DNA from: Erythrophleum ivorense
Lineage: Eukaryota > Streptophyta > Magnoliopsida > Fabales > Fabaceae
Direction of reading: 5' to 3'
Length of the DNA: 64,000 bases
Assembly (NCBI GenBank): GCA_026724425.1
Contig: JAIUCV010000003.1
Span: 65,277,088-65,341,087, forward strand
In this document: one piece after another, positions 24,810 through 37,015 of the stretch
Layout: every line of letters begins with the position of its first letter
Numbering within the stretch: the stretch's first letter is position 1
The notes under the pieces: generated by a model
Told to the model about the DNA's origin: nothing
Databases searched by the model: none
The model's input: only the letters and a program-made list of their open reading frames with translations
Program-made: the position numbers and the translations under genes

Positions 24810-26830
24810 TGCCAATTAGATTAATTTTTTTATTAGTGATTAGGAATTGAATTAGTTTCTAACTTAATTCAACTAGTAAAGTTACACAAATGTATAGGTT
24901 ATGTTAGTTTGAGAAGGCTGAATTTAAATAAAATGTATGTTGTTTGAGTAATTCTTCTATTAAATATTTTATTTATCAGTATGTAGTTAAAAAAAGGAAT
25001 TACTTGAATTTTACTTTAAAAAAATTTGACCCTGTCTAAGATGCACAACTAAGTACGAATTAGGTTAGGTTGAAACCTTTCTTTATCTCATCTGATTCAA
25101 CTCATTAGCACTTTTATGTTTATGTATTTTGATATTTTTTTATTAGTTTTTTTCGGATAATCTTTCAGTACGTTTTTAATATCTTTTATACTTAAAATTT
25201 TGTCCCCCACTTGTGAATTTTACACATTCTTTTTAAAAAATTTAAAAATATAACGATTCATTCCTTCACTGGTTTTTCACATACATGCAAGTAAAATATT
25301 GTTATTTATATATTTTTCTTCCATGTTCTTTTATGAGTAAAAAATTTTATTTGAGTTAACCTTTTCTCATACGAATTAAAATAACGTATTAATTTGTATA
25401 ATTAAACGAAAATTCATTAGCAAATATATTTTTAAATTTTTTAATTATGCATACACGCAATTTTAAATTGAGATTTCAAAGTAAACAAATCCATGGAATG
25501 AGAGGGCACTCATTACTCTGAATGGACAGAATGGAAAACGGTGTCCACTATCTAGTTAGTTATTCAAAGTAGGACTGAAAATTCATGTAGTATATTTTAA
25601 GAAAAGATATTTTTTTAAAATAGACTGAAAAAATTATTTTGAAAAAAGTTTTCAACATTTTTATATAATGACAGGTAGACATTTTTGCAATTTTACAAGA
25701 GAGAATTAAATAACTGTTAAAAATTTTAAATAATCTCATAGCATTAATAATCAAACTAGAAAAATCAACTGCCATTTATGTAAACTTGATTTGAAAACAA
25801 AAATGGACAAAATTTTAACTTCACAAAACAAACATAATTTTTAAATAATAAAAACTAGAAAATGAAAATAAATTTTTAAAAGATAGAAAAAACGATGCAA
25901 ATTTAAAATATTTTTCACCAACCAAATGCATCTTACCTTCTCTTCATTTTTGTTTGAATTTTTAGAAAATTATTTTTTTTTGTGAAATTTGATTTAAATA
26001 TTATTTTAATTTTTATTATACTCTTTTGCTCTTTGTAAACAAAATGTAAGATTTGATCAACACAAAATGAATAGAACGAATTAAGAAGCATCAACTAGGG
26101 CTCTATCTTGTTCAAAATGATTGAAGTGTGAAACGAATAAATACCTAAAAACAAAAATAAAAATAAATAAAGAAAAGATAACACTGGTCATTGGTCAAGA
26201 CTAACCTTCCCTCCACTAAATTTTAAAACATGCATGCTAAACATAAAGTACACGAATAAAGGGACAAGATAGTAAAAAATAAAAAAGGACAAAAACAAAA
26301 AGATACTAAAATAAGGACTCTTCCCACCACTTAATTTTTAAATTCATATTCATCAAATAAAGATGGTCTATTGTTACTTTTTAGCCTTTTATTTTATTTT
26401 TCTTTCCATCAATACATTTTTCTTTCATCACAATTAACATCTCTCCTTAACTTGAAATAATTCCCCCCGTGGACCTCTCCCCCACGCTCTCATTGAAAAA
26501 ATAAATTAAAATTATAAAATATAAAAGGATGAATTACAAAAAAATTCTAAACTTTGATTATATGTAAATGATTTTGTAATTTTTAAAATTTAACAATATA
26601 TTTTTAAAATTTGTAAACTTATGTAAATAACTTTTTATTATTAATTAATTTATTATTTTATCAATTGAACATAATATGTTGATAATAATAAATCTTATTC
26701 AATGTTATTTTTTGTATAAATCATTTCTTTAAAATTTAAATTATGTATAAATAATTTTTAATATATTACGTTTAGTTAGTAAATTAATAAATAACAAAAA
26801 GTTATTATACAAAATTAATAATTTAATGTA
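24810..26830. other. AT-rich intergenic DNA upstream of the patatin-like gene
   Basis: No gene or clear repeat is recognised. The minus-strand open frame 25,560-25,775 is a low-complexity translation. Upstream regulatory elements of the patatin-like gene may lie in the right part but none can be singled out before about 26,860. Confidence 0.35.
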
Positions 26831-26947
26831 ATTTAGCCGATGTGAAATATAAAATAATCGTCTGGCGATTAATCGCCCCACCTTAGGAATGTTCCTCGAT
26901 GATCGCAATCACCATCAGTCTCGCTGCCGTCTCAATTTCCTTCCCCC

Positions 26948-26958
26948 TATATATATAA
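26948..26958 (+). promoter_or_regulatory. TATA box of the patatin-like gene
   Basis: CTATATATATAAA lies about 140 bases before the ATG at 27,095. It is followed by a pyrimidine-rich leader (27,000-27,075, repeated CTCTCT), typical of plant core promoters and 5' leaders. Transcription probably starts about 30 bases downstream, giving a leader of roughly 110 bases. Confidence 0.6.
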
Positions 26959-27094
26959 ACCCTCGTCTTCTCCTTTCTGCTTCATCCACACTTCGTTCTC
27001 TTTCTCTGCTTCAATACAAATACCCATAACAGTCTCTTCAATCTCTCTCTTTCCCTCTCTAACTTTCTCTGTCTAGGAACTGAAAATTGCAGAA

Positions 27095-28841
27095 ATGGCG
27101 GCACTTTCTAACATTAACTCTACCTTTGAAGTTGACAAGCTCACTTACGAAATCTTCTCTATATTGGAAAACAAATTCCTCTTCGGTTACAACGAACCCA
27201 AGAATTCCAAGAGTTTTGTTGCCAATTCCGCTCAGATTTCTCCAGAAGACGCGAAATCAGCCAAACACAACACTGGGAAGGTCAGAATCCTCTGCATTGA
27301 CGGGACCGGCGCCACCGACGGCATCCTCGCTGCCAAGTCTTTAGCCCACCTCGAAGCCTGCCTCCGCCGCAAATCCGGAAACCCTAACGCCCACATCGCT
27401 TCCTATTTCGACGTCGTCGCTGGGTCCGGCGTCGGAGGCGTTCTCGCCGCTTTGTTGTTCACTCGCGGAAGAGACGGGCTTCCAATGTTCTCCGCCGAGG
27501 AAGCGCTGAAGTTCCTGATCGAGAACCGCCGCAAGATTTTCAGGTCTCCGCCATCGGGAATTTTCCGGCGAGTCCTCCGGCAGTCGTCATCGGCGTCGAA
27601 GATAGAGAAGCTGTTCCGCAAGACTTTCGGTGAGAGCACGTTGAAGGACACGTTGAAGCCGGTTTTGATCCCCTGCTACGACCTCATCACTCGCGCGCCG
27701 TTCCTGTTTTCCCGCGCCGACGCTCTGGAAATGGACGGCTACGATTTCAAGATGAGGGATGTTTGTGTTGCCACGTCAGCCGATCCGGTCTCGGTGGGCC
27801 CCGTGGAGATGAAGTCCATCGACGGGAGGACGAAGATCGTGGCCGTCCATGGGGGAATAGCGATGAACAATCCAACGGCTGCAGCCATCACGCACGTTTT
27901 GAACAATAAGCACGAGTTCCCGTTTTGTAACAGTGTCTCCGATCTCTTAGTGCTCTCTTTGGGTAACGGAGAATCCGAGTTTAACGCCGTTGAACCCAAA
28001 TTGTCGGCGGCCGGATTTGTGAGGATCGCCGGAGAAGGAGTTTCTGATATGGTAAGTGTTTTATGTACAGATAATTTACAGAAAACAAATTATAAAGTAA
28101 ATATAATTTAATTTTTCGTAAAATTTTGACCATCAAATATGGAATAATTATTAAGAACATTTATTAAAAGTATGATGGTTGCTAATGCCTTTAATTCTAT
28201 TAATTATGTAAATATTCTTCTTTTTATTATTTTTTTCACATAATATTGAAAAAATCAAATTAAAAAAGTTGAAAGCAGCTCAACTTTTAGACTGAAAAAT
28301 GAAAAGATGATTATGCATCAAATAAAGAGTTGGTGGTTGGACTAATGACTCATCAATGTGTCACCTAATCCTTCACACACATATATAATGTTTTTTCAAT
28401 TTGAGAAGTATAATGGGTTGGTAGTGTAATAAATAATTGCTATAAATATTCTAATGTGATTTTATTTAAAAAAAAATGCAGGTTGATCAAGCTGTATCAA
28501 TGGCATTCGTGGAGTGTAGCGCAGGTAATTATGTGCGTATCCAGTCAAACGGAATCATGGCAAAAAAAGCAGAGGGCTTCTCCGGTAAAACGACGTCGGA
28601 TCTGTTGGGAGTTTCCGAGGAAATGTTGGCCCAGAAAAGTGTGGAATCTGTTCTGTTTAAAGGAAAGAAAGTAGTAGAGAACACAAATCTGGACAAGTTA
28701 GAGTTGTTTGGAGGAGAGTTAATCAAAGAGCAAGAAAGAAGAAAAACCAGCATTTTGCCTACTGTAGTGTTGAAGCATGCCTGTCCTTCACCCAGAACTT
28801 CATCTGCCACTACTCTTTCTACTTTGTCTTCAAGCTGCTAG
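27095..28841 (+). CDS. PLP9: Patatin-like protein, pPLAIII group (PLP9-like), probably catalytically inactive
   Basis: Two coding exons, 27,095-28,051 and 28,482-28,841, joined in phase 0 across a 430-bp GT-AG intron (GTAAGT...TGCAG), give 438 residues. The patatin domain spans about residues 62-300. Active patatins are Ser-Asp lipid acyl hydrolases with DGGG, GxSxG and DG[GA] motifs. Here the oxyanion loop is DGTGATDG (69-76), the nucleophile elbow is GSGVG (110-114) with Gly in place of Ser, and the DGG motif is HGG (252-254), so both catalytic residues are missing. DVCVATSADP (222-231) and the Asn-Pro after the HGG motif are conserved. This fits the plant pPLAIII group (GxGxG elbow), best the PLP9/pPLAIII-delta type (Arabidopsis AT3G63200), annotated as probably inactive. 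The group is known to affect lipid content, cell elongation and wall cellulose. No signal peptide is seen, so a cytosolic or membrane-associated location is inferred. The symbol is by resemblance. Confidence 0.9.
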
Positions 28842-31020
28842 ATGAATTAATTGACTAGGAGGACGAAATTAAGAAATGGGTTTAATTGAGGGATTGAAAT
28901 TCAAGTCAGTTCGGGTGTTGGGGAGTATGAGTTGGCTGCCGCTTCAGATCAAATCAAGCCAAATTGAATCTGAGCTGAGCAGAGCTGAATCTTCAACTAA
29001 ATGGTTCCCCCCCCCCCTCTCTCTCTCTCTTCTGTTTTTGGGTATATATTACGTGTATTTATTCCGATGATAGTGATCTGTGTATATGGTTATGGTTAAA
29101 GGATGAGTTTGGTTCAAGATCTAGAGATTTCAAGTGTATTTGATTTGTGAGAGTTAGATTGTATTGTTGGGTCTGATACTGATAGTGTTGTGACTCAACC
29201 AAGAATATTGATTCTGGAATTTATAGATTGGAACATGCTTCATCTCTTTTGTCTTGAGAGATTGGAGGTGTAGGAACGCATTGCACCCTTGCAAAGAACT
29301 TAAAAAAGAGGGCAGGTAGAATTTAGACTATGATTGAGACTTCAAATTCTTGGCTCTTTACATTTTTTTTAAACAAAATTTAACTTTAACTGAAATTTAA
29401 ACTCAATCTTTTCAGTTTTGAAAACGATTCCAATATTGTCAAATTAAAAATTTTAGTATGTACTTAAATATATGAGATGGTTAGTACACCATCATCTTGA
29501 TTTTATAGCCTTGTAATAAACTAGTTTAAAATTCGTGGAATGCCAAGGTGATATTGGCCAATAAACTGACTAGTAAAGCACCCAAAAAAAGAAAAATCTT
29601 TATTTTAACCGGCGATAAACTTATAAACCAATATGATGTACAATTCAGCAATTTTTTTAATTAAAATTAGATAATATTTGGATTAGTTTGTGCACATTAA
29701 TTAATCTAACTTTTCCATTTGATCGTAAAACATTCACCAAAAAACTAAAAAATTCACAAATTTTTTTTTAAATAACCTGACCCCATAAAAAATTATACTT
29801 GAATCATACAAGTAACGAATATGAATGTTTTCAGTTAAATAGTTAATTTTTTATATTCAAGCAAATATTTATAGGTCTTCGATGAAGCATAAATTCATTT
29901 TAAATTATTTTTTTGGACAAAATAATAAAACTTTATTATGATGGGAATCTTTAACTTAATTTAAATAATTATATGAAACACCGGTATTAATTGTATTAAT
30001 GTTATACTTACTATTGATAACTTTTTATAATTAACTTGTATTATAAGAAATGTTTAGATTTGATAATTGATGTTATGAGATAGAGCATTAAGAGTAGAGT
30101 CAATATTAAGTGAACTTTGATCTCAATATGATGATCGGCTTCTTGGCGATCCACCGATAACGGGGGTAGGATAGTGGTAATGCAGTGTGGTGCAAAACTT
30201 TGATTGTGCATTGGGTAGCAAAATTAGTGGAATTTTACAGTAATTTTGATTGAGTGATAATATACGAGATAGTGTGGTTAGGATGTAATGGATGACTTGG
30301 GAGTTTCTATAAGGTGGCTCTGCTATTACTCAAACTTAGTTTTTATATATTGGATCATTAGTTTGTCATAATACCAATTTTTTTATTAATTTAATTATAT
30401 CTATTTAATATATTATAGTTAAATTCCAAAAATAAATCAATTTTTATCTCTTGATTTTACTTTTATTTTTTAACTTTATTTTATTCTAATTTAATATTTT
30501 AATTTTACCTTAAATTTCGTCTTTATCTTATAGTTTTATTTTGTTTTAATATGATATTTTAACTTTACTTTAAGTAGTATTTTTATGGTTTAATTTAATT
30601 TAATTTTGTTTTAATTTTAATTTTAATTTTTAATTTAAAAAATTACTTAAATATTTCATTTTCTTTTAATACTATCATAGAAAAGTGGCTCTTTAATAGT
30701 TAGTGAGCAATTATTAGAGTTAAGATGCTAATAAGTCATGTAAAGTTTTTTTGCTAAGCATTTTAATTTAATGATATTAGAGGAAAGAAAATAATTGAAT
30801 AGTTTTTTAAAATTAAGAGATTGAATTAAAATAAACTAAAAATAAAAAATGAAAATGAAACATGACTTGAAGTTAAAAGTATAAATTAAAATTAAATAAA
30901 ATTCAAAAATAAAAATAAAAAGCAGAGCCAAAATTAAGTAATTAAAAAAAATTAAATAAAGTTATAGAATAAAAAAAATACATTTTTAGATAAACAAAAT
31001 TAAAATATATTTTTGTCACC
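28842..31020. other. 3' flank of patatin-like gene and AT-rich spacer
   Basis: The first 250 or so bases are probably 3' UTR and contain a C12 run followed by (CT)n at about 29,005-29,030. The rest is AT-rich without genes. The segments 30,420-30,640 (T-rich, many TTTTATTTT) and 30,830-30,980 (A-rich) are roughly inverted and could be an old foldback, but simple composition could also explain this. Confidence 0.4.
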
Positions 31021-31046
31021 TTTTAAAATATTGAAAGTCTACCCAT

Positions 31047-31055
31047 AAGGCCCAT
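31047..31055 (+). promoter_or_regulatory. Site II-like element upstream of ACD11 homologue
   Basis: AAGGCCCAT includes GGCCCA, the inverse of the TGGGCC/T 'site II' motif bound by plant TCP factors and frequent in promoters of housekeeping genes. It lies about 130 bases before the ATG at 31,179. No clear TATA box is seen between it and the start codon. Confidence 0.45.
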
Positions 31056-31178
31056 CCCACCGAGCCCAAACGTATGTATTTTATTGCTTGTCGCCATTAG
31101 CGTCCATTTACAGCCAAGAATAACTTTCAAGTGAACGAGGGAGGAAGGAAAGGGCCAAGAGGAGGAAGATCGTGTTCG

Positions 31179-34100
31179 ATGGCAGAGACAGGCGATGCAA
31201 AACCTCTGAGAAAAATCTCGGACGCGTTCAAAGAGCTCGCGGCCATTGTCAATTCCCAGAGTTCAGATGTTGATGTTGCTTCATTCTCACGCGCCTCATC
31301 TCTCGTCTCTCCTCTCTTTGGTTGCTTGGGCATCGCCTTCAAGTTTGCTGAGATGGATTACGTTGCCAAGGTATTTCGCCGCTCATTTAAGAACTTGTTC
31401 TGTTCCCCGAATTATTTCAATTGAATTTATTACAAACACTCGTAAGATAGTGATCAGTGGAAATTGATTAGTTGCCTCTTTGAGATTAATAGAAATGTGA
31501 ATTATATTTCCTGTTAATATCTTAGGCAATGCATGATAAGAGCTGTTGATTCTGTTGTGTAAAAAAAAAAAAAGAAACGAAACCTTTTTGGAGTGCGGCA
31601 TCTCATACTCATGTTTATTGAGAAAACAATGGACTCTTTTGAGTTGGTGCAGTCCTTTGGTACAATTGACTTGCATTTCAGTTATCCAAGAAATTAAGTA
31701 AAATATAATATGGGGCCTTGAAATTGAAAATCTTCTCCCGGCATGTATACTTCATGCCATTTGGTGTAATGATTTAATTTATCTGTTGTATGTCAACGGT
31801 TATTGTTAAGTGTTTGATAATAACAGGTCGATGATATAGCTGAGGCATCAAAGTCTATTCAATCCTTACAATCTTTAATTGATCGGGACGTACAAGCAAA
31901 TACCGTGAGGAAAGCAGGTAGCCATACAAGAAATCTTCTGAGAGTAAAACGTGGACTCGACATGGTCAGGGTACTTTTCGAGCAAATTCTAGTAACAGAG
32001 TATGTACATCAGTCTTTACTTTACAATTTTCCACCTCCTAGTTTCGGATGTCCAGAACCACAACATTCTATGTCATGCTTTGAACAAACTTTAGACTATG
32101 CTAGGGAGAAAATAATGAAAATAGATAGAATTGAAATGAAGGGGAGTGAATATTGAATGGAAAGGACAGCTTCCACTTCCAATTTTCTCAGTCACGCATC
32201 ATTCATTTTAGTAAGCTTTAAAATTGCAAAGCCATAAACGAAAAATTAAAATTAAAGTTAGTAGTTTCTCTATGACTGGGGAATGGTCTTCGCATCAGAT
32301 TCTGAAAGAATATTTGGGTGGGGGTTTCTTTTTTCAAATAATAGAGGTCTTTCCTTGCATCTGTAATCTTCTGATGTCTATTCTTATAACTTGTATTTTC
32401 AATTTTGTACACTTTCTTGGAATGGGGATAAATACTTCTTGTTAACCAATTTAAAATCCTAAGGAAACAAGTACCGAATATGATTAATACTAATGACATT
32501 TAACAGGTTTGAAGGCCAATGACAACTCTTTCTCCTGATATATATATTAAGTGTAGTGTAGGTCTAATTCTAATTAGTGGCTCATTTGTTTTTACATTGT
32601 CTGGTGGCTGTCCTTTTATGAAATAAGTTATTTGGAGTCCTTAGAGGACAAAGGGTTTGCTCTTTGACCTTTTCCAATGGAAAGCTAAATTTCAGATCTT
32701 TGGCATCTCTTGTGAATAAACTGGTCAATAATTATAATTTTCAATCTCAGCATGTGATGATAAATGATGGGGTGAGGTTTACTTGTTAATAAACCATTGT
32801 GTTCATAAGTTTGTGTGAACAAATAAATTCACGTGCAACAATTAAGAAAAGTAGTTTGACCTCAGAATAAAATGTAGTTTTTGACATACTTATGAAGTTA
32901 TGAGTGTTATTTTATCTGGCGCTAGTCTATTCTGCTAAATCTAAAACTTTTTTAGCTGGGTGGGCAACTTTCTGCATTTTACTCCTTTTGGTGCTAGTCT
33001 TTTCTGTGCCTGGATAATTTGGACACAACCATTTTCTTATTAATATATATATATATATATATATTTTTTTTTTAAGATGCTAAAATTTTTGGCTTCTTGA
33101 AATTTTTCTGAAAATAATAGGGGACATTTTAAATTTCCTGTCCCAATACACCCTTAGCTTATCCAGAAGCACTTCCTTTTACAGAAAAAAGGTTACCCTT
33201 TTGTGGTTATCTATTTTAAGTGGCACATATAAGAACTAAGTTGCATTAACTCTAATAGTGAATATGAGCTGAGTACCTGTATATCTTTTGGCAGCGGAAA
33301 TTCCCTCAAGGATCCAGCTTCCAAGGCTTACGCAGAGGTATTTGCTCCCTATCATGGTTGGGCTATCAGGAAGGCTGTTGCTGCAGGGATGTACGCCCTT
33401 CCTACAAAGCAACAGCTTTTGAGGAAACTCAATGAGGATGGTAAGTGTAGGGTAAAATTTGTGCGCACATTTGTTAAAATTTAAATCTAGAAAAAGGACT
33501 TTAAAGTGCAGTTAGTTAAAGTGCTTGAACAGGGGGAGAGAAAGAAATAGAGCTAGAGCGAAGATAAATTAGCAGTTACTTGTTTTAGGTTTAACATTAG
33601 ATTTTGGGCCCACTAGTTTTGATCTGCCAAATTTTTTATGGATTGCAAAGGAAGGAATCCTTGTTAAGATGCCTAGTTTACCCTGAGGCTTTGCTTGTAT
33701 ATCCATAACGGCTAGTAAGTGTATAAATACCAATTACCATATATGATATGGGATTTTGGTGGGAGAGAACTCGCAATGGTCAGTGACCGTTCTGGAAGCA
33801 CTCTAAACTAAAGCCGATATATCTCAATGTGGTAAACTTGGAATTAGGTGACTGAAAATCATTATCAAATTTCTGATTCCAAACTATAAAAAACACAAAT
33901 GAAACTCCAGGAAGCAACTACGGCAAGGTCTTGAACCACCCTAAGGAATCCAAAACCTTAGGGACACAGAGCAAGATGAACTCACCTTCTTCTGGAATGA
34001 ACCAAAGAGATTTAGAAAAAAATAAAAAGCGCTATGAATGTTCACCACTCAATGGGATTCAAAACCAAGAAGAAAGCACAACAGGCTCTTCAAATTCTTC

Positions 34101-34903
34101 TATATAATCCCTGTCTTTCTTTTGCGCATCATATGAGAAACATATAAATATATATCCCCTTGAAGCATAAGGAAATGCAAAATTAAAAGACTAATGTCGT
34201 TCTTAGCAACATGGTACAAGTTTCAGTAGTTATTCCACTATATATTAATTGCTGCTTTGACTATTGACTCTCTGGACATTCTATAAAAAGTTACCATAGC
34301 ATTGTCAAAATATCAAGTTAGGTGAAATTTGATTCATTTGAAAGTAGATATTTAGATCTTTCCAACGACTATTCTTGAATCATGATTAAGGTTGGGCTGT
34401 CTGTCCGAGCATTCAAGTGAAGAGACACATAATTCTGGTTCTAGCCTTCTGACAGCAACATAAGAGTAGTTTGGATTTGGGCCGAGTCTATTGTCAACTA
34501 GTTGGCTTTCCTCCAGAATGCTTCCGCATCATAATATGAATTCCGTTTTGTTGTTTCCTTTGCTCATGGTAATTAAACTAGTGTAATTTCTTTTCTTTTA
34601 AGCTAAAGCAAGAGAGAATACCAAATCCATTCCGTTTGCTCATATTGCCTTTGTTACTTGTGGTTCTATTATTCACCATTCTCTCTCTCTAGCTCTCCCT
34701 GCTGCATAATTGGAGATTATATGTTTTTTCTATTTTTTCCCTAGTAAATTTATGTATTTATGATGCTCATTTTTCTTTCCTCTTTTCTCAATTCAGAGTC
34801 GTCAGCAAGGCCCCAAATGCAAAATTATGTAACAGCATCAGCACCTTTAATTCAATACATCGATAAACTCTTTCTTTCAAGAGAATTGGGTATTGATTGG
34901 TAA
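31179..34903 (+). CDS. ACD11: ACD11-type glycolipid-transfer-protein-fold sphingolipid transfer protein
   Basis: Four coding exons (31,179-31,370; 31,827-31,999; 33,295-33,440; 34,797-34,903) close in frame with GT-AG introns and yield 205 residues, almost the 206 of Arabidopsis ACD11. An upstream in-frame ATG at 31,131 adds 16 residues, but the MAETGD start at 31,179 aligns with ACD11. The protein is a GLTP-domain carrier that moves ceramide-1-phosphate and phyto-ceramide-1-phosphate between membranes in the cytosol. Loss in Arabidopsis triggers accelerated cell death and immune activation. Headgroup-site residues are visible at the expected positions: Asp60 (AEMD), Arg99 (SHTR), Arg103 (LLR) and His142 (APYH). 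Exon 1 carries SLVSPLFGCLGIAFKFAEMD, exon 2 RKAGSHTRNLLRVKRGLDM, exon 3 HGWAIRKAV and MYALPT, exon 4 the typical C-terminus LGIDW. Intron 2 is 1,295 bp and holds a (TA)n run. An AATAAA lies about 35 bases after the stop. Confidence 0.95.
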
Positions 34904-35132
34904 ATCCTGGACTGTATCGGGTTTATACAGATTATAAATAAAGTGTCATTCAATAATTTATTTATAAAAGATAAATTATGTCTTTATGATTGCTAAGCAT
35001 ATGGGCCTTATAGAATTTGTGTATATTGTAGATGTAAGTACTAATTTGATGGTTATTGAGATGCTCATCAATGCTACATGTGATGTATTAATAAATAACT
35101 TTTTAATTCATGTGAACAATTAGCCTAGTACT

Positions 35133-35690
35133 TTGGAATTTTTTGTTTTGATTTTTATTGGTAAGAAAAATTATATGTGGGTTAATAGATTATTCTTGCA
35201 ATCATCGAAAGATATCTTGTTTCTCAATATGAGGACAATGAAGAGGAAGAAAGGGAAGAGGAAGATGAGAGCTTTATTCATGGTCCTAACCCAGCTATTC
35301 AAGACGAGGGTTACTGAGTTGTGTTCGTTGAGTTCACTGAATTTTTTACTGGTTCTACATCACAGAGCCTCTCCTCTCGCTGAGGAGCCTGATCTGTCAT
35401 AGTAATGCCAGGGTTTTCCACAGGTTATGATAAATATGATGGATTATCTTATGACCCGTCGTTCATACCTGTTAGTTTTGGTGGGGTATTTGCTGTTTTG
35501 GCCCATACTCTCTTAGGTTCTCTATTGATTGTTCAGACCCTCCAGCAGCCATCGTGTTTCGTGGATTACGCTCTAAACCTAAGATTGAACTTAATCAAGG
35601 GTCGAGATTTAAATTTGTTTCACATAAAAATTTGTTCTGCTCTATGAACATGCCCTTTAAATATTTACCAGAGTTGTGATCTGGCCTAAA
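35133..35690 (+). pseudogene. Unrecognised coding-like fragment
   Basis: A stretch with coding-like composition but broken frames. One frame gives an acidic run (SQYEDNEEEEREEEDESFIH near 35,213-35,272) then a stop. A second gives MPGFSTGYDKYDGLSYDPSF from 35,405 and continues to about 35,647. A third, near 35,535-35,685, gives SDPPAAIVFRGLRSKPKIEL then SRFKFVSHKNLFC. Switching between frames suggests a decayed gene or element ORF. I do not recognise the family. Confidence 0.3.
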
Positions 35691-36850
35691 GGAGGAGTAG
35701 CGTATCTGAATTATTTGTGGGGGGTTAAATAAGGAAACACACTCTTCTATTTATTATCTTTTAGAGGAAGAGTGAAAATGTTTTAGTCAAATTACTTTAT
35801 GTGAAAAGTACTACATATTTTACATAATCTCATAGGTATAGTGGATGAGACAGATATATATATATATATATATATAGGAATCACAAATGATTGAGATTAA
35901 TATAACAATTATCCTTAATGTGTAATAAATATGTTATTAATAATTTTTGCATTGATCCTGATAGTTAATTCATGATTTAAAATCATTCCTCTAAATTGAT
36001 ATGCCACCTATATATGCCCTATGGAAGGAGGAAACTCATGGGAAGTATGAAGTAGGGAGCAGACGAATTGCTATGATATGCGGATCGTAAGCAAATGCAA
36101 TAAGGTAAAATTAAGAAAGTAAATAATAGAAAATAAAGACAAAAAAAAAATCAACAAGTCAGTCTAATAGTAGTTCGTCTGAAAAGAGCTAAAATAAAGT
36201 AAAAGCAAAAAATAAAAGACATAATGTAAAATCAGCAAGTAAATTAACAAGTCAATATGACCATTGTCCAACTTGAGTTGATTGGATTAAAGATTGAAAT
36301 TGAAAAAGATTGCAAAATTTCACTCTTAAAAAGATTGAAGATTCACATAGGATTTGGTGTAAGACAATTTTTTTCCCCCATATCGAACCCAATTATTTGG
36401 TATTTTTCAAAATTAAAAACCAAATAAAGCAAAAAAAAAGGGGGGGGGGCAGTTTTACCTTTTTTTTTTTTATTAACTCAGTTTTCACAATGATTTAGTT
36501 ACGAAGGATCAGTTTGGAGCTTCCCTTTTCCATTTGTCTTGGCAAACAAAGTTTTTGCTACCCAAATTTCTGACTTGTCCCTCACAAGCTTATTAAAATT
36601 GCACCAAACTAGCTTGCTTTTTCATCCAACTCAATGCCAATGACATCCTAAATCCGACTCATTTATCTTCATAAATCAAATTAATTAATATATTATAAAA
36701 ATTAATTATACACGACAAATTACGATGAATATAACACATTATAAAAAATAACTATATTATAAATTATCTATTTATTAATTAAAACTAAAAAAATTGGAAA
36801 CTTATTTTTACTTTTGTAACTCATGCAATAATATAAATTTATTTATAAAC
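35691..36850. other. Spacer between ACD11 and YAO homologues
   Basis: AT-rich, with a (TA)n run at 35,850-35,877 and an oligo(A)-oligo(G) tract at about 36,431-36,449 followed by oligo(T). No gene is supported. Confidence 0.45.
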
Positions 36851-36852
36851 TT

Positions 36853-36938
36853 TGCGATATATATAACCGCTTGTATTCTCCTGGTACGCCTCCATTACGC
36901 CCCTCCACAACTGTAAGCTTCACAACCTTAAACCCTAG
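36853..36938 (+). promoter_or_regulatory. Promoter of the YAO/RRP9 gene: TATA box and telo box
   Basis: GATATATATAAC at about 36,856-36,867 is a likely TATA box, about 150 bases before the ATG. AAACCCTAG at 36,930-36,938 is a telo box, a motif known to be enriched at plant ribosomal-protein and ribosome-biogenesis genes. Its presence suits the predicted ribosome-assembly role of the gene. Confidence 0.6.
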
Positions 36939-37015
36939 CTGTTTTCTGTGTAAACCCCACGCACACAATTGTCCGTGTGTCTCTTCTGAAGTACCGGACC
37001 TGTTAGCACTCCATT

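Noticed and set aside
28052..28111. Unspliced C-terminus of the patatin-like protein
   Set aside because: The extension past 28,051 runs into a perfect GTAAGT donor, and the 28,482 exon continues the family sequence in phase.
30420..30980. Large foldback element upstream of ACD11
   Set aside because: The arms match mainly through T-rich and A-rich simple composition; no sharp ends or target duplication found.
31131..31178. Upstream ATG as the start of the ACD11 homologue
   Set aside because: It adds 16 Gly/Arg-rich residues absent from ACD11; starting at 31,179 gives a length of 205 against 206 in Arabidopsis.
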